10,924 bases of DNA from Ktedonobacter sp. (GTDB taxonomy: Bacteria > Chloroflexota > Ktedonobacteria > Ktedonobacterales > Ktedonobacteraceae), in assembly GCA_003450555.1 (NCBI GenBank), contig DMFQ01000327.1:1271-12194 (forward strand), written 5' to 3'. Of this stretch, positions 6,772 through 10,924 are shown in pieces (the first letter of the stretch is position 1; each line of letters begins with the position of its first letter). Position numbers and translations under genes: made by a program. The notes beneath the pieces were generated by a model. That model did no database searches. It saw only the letters and a program-made list of their open reading frames with translations, and was not told the origin of the DNA.

Positions 6772-6809
6772 ATATCTATATGAAATGAAACAATAGCATA
6801 GCCAGAATT

Positions 6810-6813
6810 GAGG
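6810..6813 (+). promoter_or_regulatory. Ribosome binding site of the site-2 protease gene
   Basis: GAGG is followed by 6 bases and the ATG at 6820. The in-frame TTG at 6808 overlaps this site and so is not the likely start. Confidence 0.6.
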
Positions 6814-6819
6814 CCAAAG

Positions 6820-7896
6820 ATGCACTGGAATACTGATGACTTTTCTGAATATAGCGAGGCTCCACAAGAAACTGATTATGCTAGCCCTTCTTATTATCAG
6901 CAGGATGCGTCAAAAACACCTCGTTCTGCTCAACCTGTCCAACAGTTGAAATCATATCCGGATTACACCCATGATCCTACCATAGTCAATAGCTATGATC
7001 CTGCTCAGCTACCCGAGTATACCGGCTATCAGGAATTTACTGGAGCTTCAAGTGTGGATAGTTACACTACTGTTGACCAGTTAAATGAGCCAATAGCCAG
7101 TGAAAAGTCCGACACTGGTAATAAGAAACGTAAGGGTCTGGCTGGTCTCGGCGGTATTGGCGCGGCTCTCGGAGCACTTCTCCTGAAATTTCCTATGCTC
7201 GGTATTTTCCTGAAATTTGGCTGGGCTGGCATTTCTGCCGTCATCTCTATTGTGGTCTATTCATACATTTTCGGTTGGCAATTTGCTGTGGGACTGGTAG
7301 CGTTACTCTTTATCCATGAGATGGGCCATGCGCTTGTGATGAAGCTGAAAGGGATACCCGTTGGAGGGATGATCTTCATTCCAATGCTTGGCGCTGCAGT
7401 CTTTATGCGCCAGATGCCTAAAAATGCCAAAGATGAGGCAGAGGTGGGCATTGCCGGTCCGATTGCCGGTGCAATTGCCGCTTCGGTTTGTCTGCTCTTT
7501 GCCCTCCAGTCTCCACACATAAGAAGTATCTGGGCTCCCCTTGCCTATTTTGGTTTTTTTATGAACCTGTTTAATCTCATACCGATTGTCCCATTTGATG
7601 GTGGACGCGTCTTAGCCGCCATTGATCGGCGTTTATGGATTATAGGTTTCCTTGGCCTTGTCGCTTTCCAGATCTGGTCGTGGATAAATGGTAATTTTTC
7701 TCCCTGGTTGCTTTTCTTTGTGATAATGGCAGGCACTCAGTTCTGGGCGCGGCGCACTCTTCCCAATTCACCAGAAAATCAGGCGTACTACGCCGTCCCA
7801 GTGGGAGAACGCATTATTCTTAGCCTACTCTACTTCGGACTGGCTGCTGTACTCGTATTCGGTATGACGATCTCACATAACTTGATCTTCGCATAG
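6820..7896 (+). CDS. Site-2 protease (M50 family) membrane metalloprotease
   Basis: This 358-residue protein is an intramembrane zinc protease. HEMGH at 166-170 gives the zinc ligands His166 and His170 and the catalytic Glu167, and NLIPIVPFDGGR at 252-263 supplies the third ligand, Asp260. A GIAGPIAG stretch near 210-217 is usual for M50 enzymes. Hydrophobic segments cover about residues 110-350. The first 105 residues are polar, rich in Tyr, Ser, Pro, Gln and Asp, with no predicted fold, and end in a basic KKRK stretch. I see no PDZ or CBS domain. Such enzymes cut membrane-bound regulators or leftover signal peptides; the substrate cannot be told from the sequence. The transporter gene ends 117 bases upstream, so co-transcription is possible. 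A terminator follows the stop codon. Confidence 0.92.
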   Translation: MHWNTDDFSEYSEAPQETDYASPSYYQQDASKTPRSAQPVQQLKSYPDYTHDPTIVNSYDPAQLPEYTGYQEFTGASSVDSYTTVDQLNEPIASEKSDTGNKKRKGLAGLGGIGAALGALLLKFPMLGIFLKFGWAGISAVISIVVYSYIFGWQFAVGLVALLFIHEMGHALVMKLKGIPVGGMIFIPMLGAAVFMRQMPKNAKDEAEVGIAGPIAGAIAASVCLLFALQSPHIRSIWAPLAYFGFFMNLFNLIPIVPFDGGRVLAAIDRRLWIIGFLGLVAFQIWSWINGNFSPWLLFFVIMAGTQFWARRTLPNSPENQAYYAVPVGERIILSLLYFGLAAVLVFGMTISHNLIFA

Positions 7897-7914
7897 ATGC
7901 AATGATAATGCGGG

Positions 7915-7954
7915 ATAAAAGGGAGGGACACCACTTAATGCTCCTCCCTTTTAT
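7915..7954. terminator. Bidirectional rho-independent terminator
   Basis: ATAAAAGGGAGG (7915-7926) and CCTCCCTTTTAT (7943-7954) form a perfect 12-bp stem with a 16-base loop. The TTTTAT end gives a short U-run on both strands. It lies between the convergent protease gene (stop at 7896) and dehydrogenase gene (stop at 7960), so it can end transcripts from both sides. Confidence 0.8.
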
Positions 7955-7959
7955 AGAGA

Positions 7960-8859
7960 CTAGCTTCTTACTTCAACGCCAGCCATCTTTTCCAGCACCT
8001 TAAGTAGCGCGGTATAATCCTCTTTACCGAAGCCTTCTGCTCGAGCCATCTCGTACATCTGCCGTGTCAAAGCGGTCATGGCCAGAGGTGTTTGACTCTC
8101 TGCTGCTAAATCCAATGCCAGCCCCAGGTCTTTATGAAGTAAATCGGTCATGAAGCCTGGCTGAAAACTTCCGTTGAAGGCGCGGAGAGGAAACTGATTG
8201 GCAAGCTGCCAGCTAGCGCCGCTGCTAGCTCCAATAATCTTTGCCATCAAATCAACATCAGCTCCCGCTTTGACTCCCAGGACGAAAGATTCTGCGATAG
8301 CTGCTGCGATAGCTCCACACAAAATATTGTTGACGATCTTGACAACCTCTCCCGCACCATTTGGTCCAACGTAGAAAATATTCTCTTGCTTGCCCATCGT
8401 TTCTAATATTGGTCTCGCCTGCTCAAATACCTTGCGTTCGCCGCCAACCATGATGGTCAAGGTGCCATTTTCGGCTCCTTGTGAGCCACCGCTCACTGGA
8501 GCATCAAGTAAATGCACACCATGTCCTGCAGCTTTTTCTGCCAGTTCGCGGCTCACACGGGGAGCAATTGTACTCATGTCAATGATAATCATCCCTTTTC
8601 GAGCACCCTCGAGGAGGCCTTGGGGGCCGCTCACCAACTCCTCGACCTGCGCAGAATTTGGTACCATCGTAATCACCATTTCAGAGGCGATAGCAACAGC
8701 GCGAGGTGAAGGAGCTAATTTGGCTCCCGCGTTTAATACTTCCTGTACTCCTGGTTTCTCTGGATGGCGTGCGAAAATAGTGACAGTATGGCCAGCCTTT
8801 AAGAGGTGAAGGCACATGGGCCGACCCATGACACCAATACCAATAAATCCTATTTGCAT
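7960..8859 (-). CDS. 3-hydroxyisobutyrate dehydrogenase family NAD(P)-dependent oxidoreductase
   Basis: This cytoplasmic enzyme of 299 residues belongs to the beta-hydroxyacid dehydrogenase family. It starts with the Rossmann motif GFIGIGVMGRPM (4-15). The substrate-binding DAPVSGG is at 119-125, the catalytic lysine is Lys174 in GAGEVVKIVNN, and DLLHKDLGLAL near 239-249 is the C-terminal family motif. The length is normal. The start ATG at 8859 has AAAGGA about 9 bases upstream. It follows the biotin carboxylase gene by 16 bases on the same strand, so the two are almost surely one operon. Next to an acyl-CoA carboxylase, 3-hydroxyisobutyrate oxidation in valine breakdown is the favoured role. 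Tartronate semialdehyde reductase and related beta-hydroxyacid enzymes have the same motifs and cannot be excluded. Confidence 0.9.
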   Translation of the reverse strand: MQIGFIGIGVMGRPMCLHLLKAGHTVTIFARHPEKPGVQEVLNAGAKLAPSPRAVAIASEMVITMVPNSAQVEELVSGPQGLLEGARKGMIIIDMSTIAPRVSRELAEKAAGHGVHLLDAPVSGGSQGAENGTLTIMVGGERKVFEQARPILETMGKQENIFYVGPNGAGEVVKIVNNILCGAIAAAIAESFVLGVKAGADVDLMAKIIGASSGASWQLANQFPLRAFNGSFQPGFMTDLLHKDLGLALDLAAESQTPLAMTALTRQMYEMARAEGFGKEDYTALLKVLEKMAGVEVRS

Positions 8860-8875
8860 GATGAAATATCCTTTC

Positions 8876-10909
8876 TCATTCCATTTCGACTATGGTCACC
8901 CCGCCGTTGACCACAGCACCTTCTTGATAATAGACATGTCGTACTTTACCCGCATAGGGGGCAGTAATAGTATGCTCCATTTTCATGGCACTCAGAATTA
9001 CCAATACCTGGCGTTGTTCCACTACATCACCATCATGTGCCTGAACCTTAACAATAGTACCTGCCATAGGGGCTGTGAGCCTTTTTTGTGTGTGGGCGAT
9101 ATTACTGTCTCTCGCGGTTGCATCTATGTCAGGAGGTTGACGCCGTGCCAGCGCGTAAAGATATCCGTTGAGTGCAACTTCTGTCCTGTCTTCAAATTGT
9201 TGTAAATAAGCCAGCGCCTGTCTCGCTTGCCGCCGGAGTAAAATAAGACCATCATTCCCAAACGTACAGGTAATGTTTTCAGTTGTTTGTGCATCAATCT
9301 GAATACTCCATTCATTTGCGCCCTCCCCTACTTTTCTTAGAGCGACGCTATGCTCTTCATCATTAGCTGTGTAGGTGATACGTTGGGCCTCCCCAATCAT
9401 ACGCCATGGACCAAGCGTTTCCCAGGGGTTAATCGGCACGGAATGTGCTACCTGGTTGTTGCCGTGGCTTGCTGCATTCATGCGCCCTTCACCAGCAATA
9501 TCACTGAGAGCAGCTGCAATCAGTACTTCCTTTGGGAGCGAGGAGAGCTTTTCACTAGCGTGATCGCCAGCTAAGGAATGCTCTTGTAGGAAACTAGTAT
9601 ACGTGAGGCCTTCCTGAAATGCAGGATGAGTGGCAATTGTATGAAGCAGTGGCGCATTCGTCTTGACGCCAAATACTGCACATCGCTCTAATGCTCTTCG
9701 CATACGAGCAATGGCTGATAGACGGTCTTCCCCGTAAACGATTAATTTGGCGATCATCGGATCATAAAACTGTGTAATCTCATCCCCACTTTCGATGCCG
9801 TTGTCAACGCGTATGCCTGGTCCTTCGGGCTTAATAAAGCGTGTAACCGTGCCTGTGGATGGAAGGAATCCCTGATCTGGATCTTCTGCATAGAGGCGCA
9901 TTTCGATCGCGTGTCCACGTGGGCTTTGCTCTTCCTGACTGATGCGAAGCGGCTCACCAGCGGCGATAAGTATCTGGTGTCGCACGAGATCTATGCCTGT
10001 TACAAGTTCAGTGACTGGATGCTCGACCTGTAAACGTGTATTCATCTCAAGGAAATAGTATCGTTTGTCAGCATCGAGCATGAATTCTATCGTACCTGCG
10101 TTAACGTATCCCGCGGCTTTGGCAATGCGCACTGCTGTAGCACCCATCTCCGTACGTAGAGCAGGAGTCAGGGCGACGGATGGACTCTCCTCAAGGATTT
10201 TTTGATGTCTGCGCTGTATAGAACATTCGCGTTCGCCCAGGTGAATCAGATTACCAAAAGTATCACCTAGCACCTGTACCTCGATGTGTCGTGAGTGCTG
10301 AATCAGTCGCTCGAGAAAGACTGTGTCATCTCCAAAGGCGCTCAGCGCCTCGCGTCTCGCTCCGGCGAGTTGCTCTAAAAAAGCAGCAGGGGCAAGTACT
10401 TCTCGCATTCCTTTACCGCCACCACCTGCTGAAGACTTGATGAGTAAGGGAAAATCAACGCGCTCGGCCTCTTTTAACAGCACTGCATCGTCCTGGCTAT
10501 CGCCGTTGTAGCCAGGGATAATTGGTGCATCGACCGAGTGCGCCAGCTTTTTAGCGGCTATCTTCGATCCCATCATGCGCATTGCGGAAGCCGGTGGTCC
10601 AATGAAAATAATGCCAGCCTGTTCGCACGCTTCGACAAAATCAGTATTTTCAGCAAGGAAGCCGTAGCCGGGATGTATCGCCTGGGCTCCGCTGCGTTTC
10701 GCTACCCCGATAATTGTCTCAATATCTAGATAGCTTTGTGCCGCGGGCGCTGGACCAATAAAATATGCCTCGTCCGCCTTCCGTACATGCAGCGCGTTGC
10801 GGTCGGCTTCAGAATAGATGGCGACAGTACGTATCCCCATATCACCGCATGTTGCCATAATGCGAACAGCTATTTCACCTCGGTTGGCAATCAGTATTTT
10901 TGTAAACAT
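8876..10909 (-). CDS. Acyl-CoA carboxylase alpha subunit (biotin carboxylase plus BCCP)
   Basis: This 677-residue protein joins an ATP-dependent biotin carboxylase to a biotin carrier domain. The N-terminal domain has ILIANRGEIAVRI (5-17), HPGYGFLAEN (79-88), the ATP glycine loop AGGGGKGM (161-168) and EMNTRLQVEHPVTE (288-301). The carboxylase C-terminal region reaches about residue 445. A less conserved linker follows, and the biotinyl domain begins near 610, with the modified Lys643 in SAMKMEH. This layout and length fit the alpha subunit of methylcrotonyl-, propionyl- or geranyl-CoA carboxylase; the acyl substrate is set by a separate carboxyltransferase subunit, which is not in the window. 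The start ATG at 10909 has AAGGA a few bases upstream. The gene is complete, and a downstream dehydrogenase is coupled to it by a 16-base gap. The methylcrotonyl assignment (leucine breakdown) is favoured by context only. Confidence 0.94.
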   Translation of the reverse strand: MFTKILIANRGEIAVRIMATCGDMGIRTVAIYSEADRNALHVRKADEAYFIGPAPAAQSYLDIETIIGVAKRSGAQAIHPGYGFLAENTDFVEACEQAGIIFIGPPASAMRMMGSKIAAKKLAHSVDAPIIPGYNGDSQDDAVLLKEAERVDFPLLIKSSAGGGGKGMREVLAPAAFLEQLAGARREALSAFGDDTVFLERLIQHSRHIEVQVLGDTFGNLIHLGERECSIQRRHQKILEESPSVALTPALRTEMGATAVRIAKAAGYVNAGTIEFMLDADKRYYFLEMNTRLQVEHPVTELVTGIDLVRHQILIAAGEPLRISQEEQSPRGHAIEMRLYAEDPDQGFLPSTGTVTRFIKPEGPGIRVDNGIESGDEITQFYDPMIAKLIVYGEDRLSAIARMRRALERCAVFGVKTNAPLLHTIATHPAFQEGLTYTSFLQEHSLAGDHASEKLSSLPKEVLIAAALSDIAGEGRMNAASHGNNQVAHSVPINPWETLGPWRMIGEAQRITYTANDEEHSVALRKVGEGANEWSIQIDAQTTENITCTFGNDGLILLRRQARQALAYLQQFEDRTEVALNGYLYALARRQPPDIDATARDSNIAHTQKRLTAPMAGTIVKVQAHDGDVVEQRQVLVILSAMKMEHTITAPYAGKVRHVYYQEGAVVNGGVTIVEME

Positions 10910-10924
10910 CTACTTCCTTGCATC

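Noticed and set aside
8390..8809. Plus-strand open frame of 139 codons opposite the dehydrogenase
   Set aside because: It is antisense to the Rossmann and DAPVSGG motifs of the dehydrogenase and is a shadow.

Overview
The window looks like ordinary chromosomal DNA from a free-living bacterium of moderate GC content. The best guess is phylum Chloroflexota, possibly class Ktedonobacteria. This rests on gene content and protein style: a class II B12-dependent ribonucleotide reductase carrying an intein, a degradative biotin-dependent carboxylase, and an M50 protease with a long disordered N-terminal tail. It is an inference that one homology search could overturn.

Layout. Positions 70-3636 (minus strand) hold nrdJ, interrupted by an intein of about 400 residues (2122-3324) with a two-motif LAGLIDADG endonuclease. 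The intein reading frame is broken three times, each break equivalent to one extra base, so both exteins end up in the same frame. Positions 3640-3984 are the divergent control region between nrdJ and cinA. It holds two NrdR-box-like sequences 30 bp apart, a good minus-strand promoter and a hairpin in the cinA leader. Then follow, on the plus strand, cinA (3985-5226), an NRAMP-family transporter with altered metal-site motifs (5362-6702) behind its own promoter, and a membrane-embedded site-2 protease (6820-7896). A bidirectional terminator (7915-7954) separates these from a minus-strand operon. That operon consists of a biotin carboxylase/BCCP subunit (8876-10909), which is complete but whose operon probably continues past the right edge, followed 16 bp later by a 3-hydroxyisobutyrate dehydrogenase-family enzyme (7960-8859).

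How the genes fit together. nrdJ makes deoxyribonucleotides and is probably under NrdR control. The carboxylase and the dehydrogenase together suggest branched-chain amino acid or related acyl-CoA breakdown. cinA (NAD-related salvage), the transporter and the protease are housekeeping or homeostasis genes with no clear shared pathway.

The most unusual part is the intein. It sits exactly before the redox-active cysteine of the reductase and keeps recognisable splicing blocks and both endonuclease acidic motifs, yet it is split over three reading frames. Recent decay, recoding, trans-splicing and sequence error are all possible. I see no CRISPR array, tRNA, rRNA, insertion sequence or defence system.
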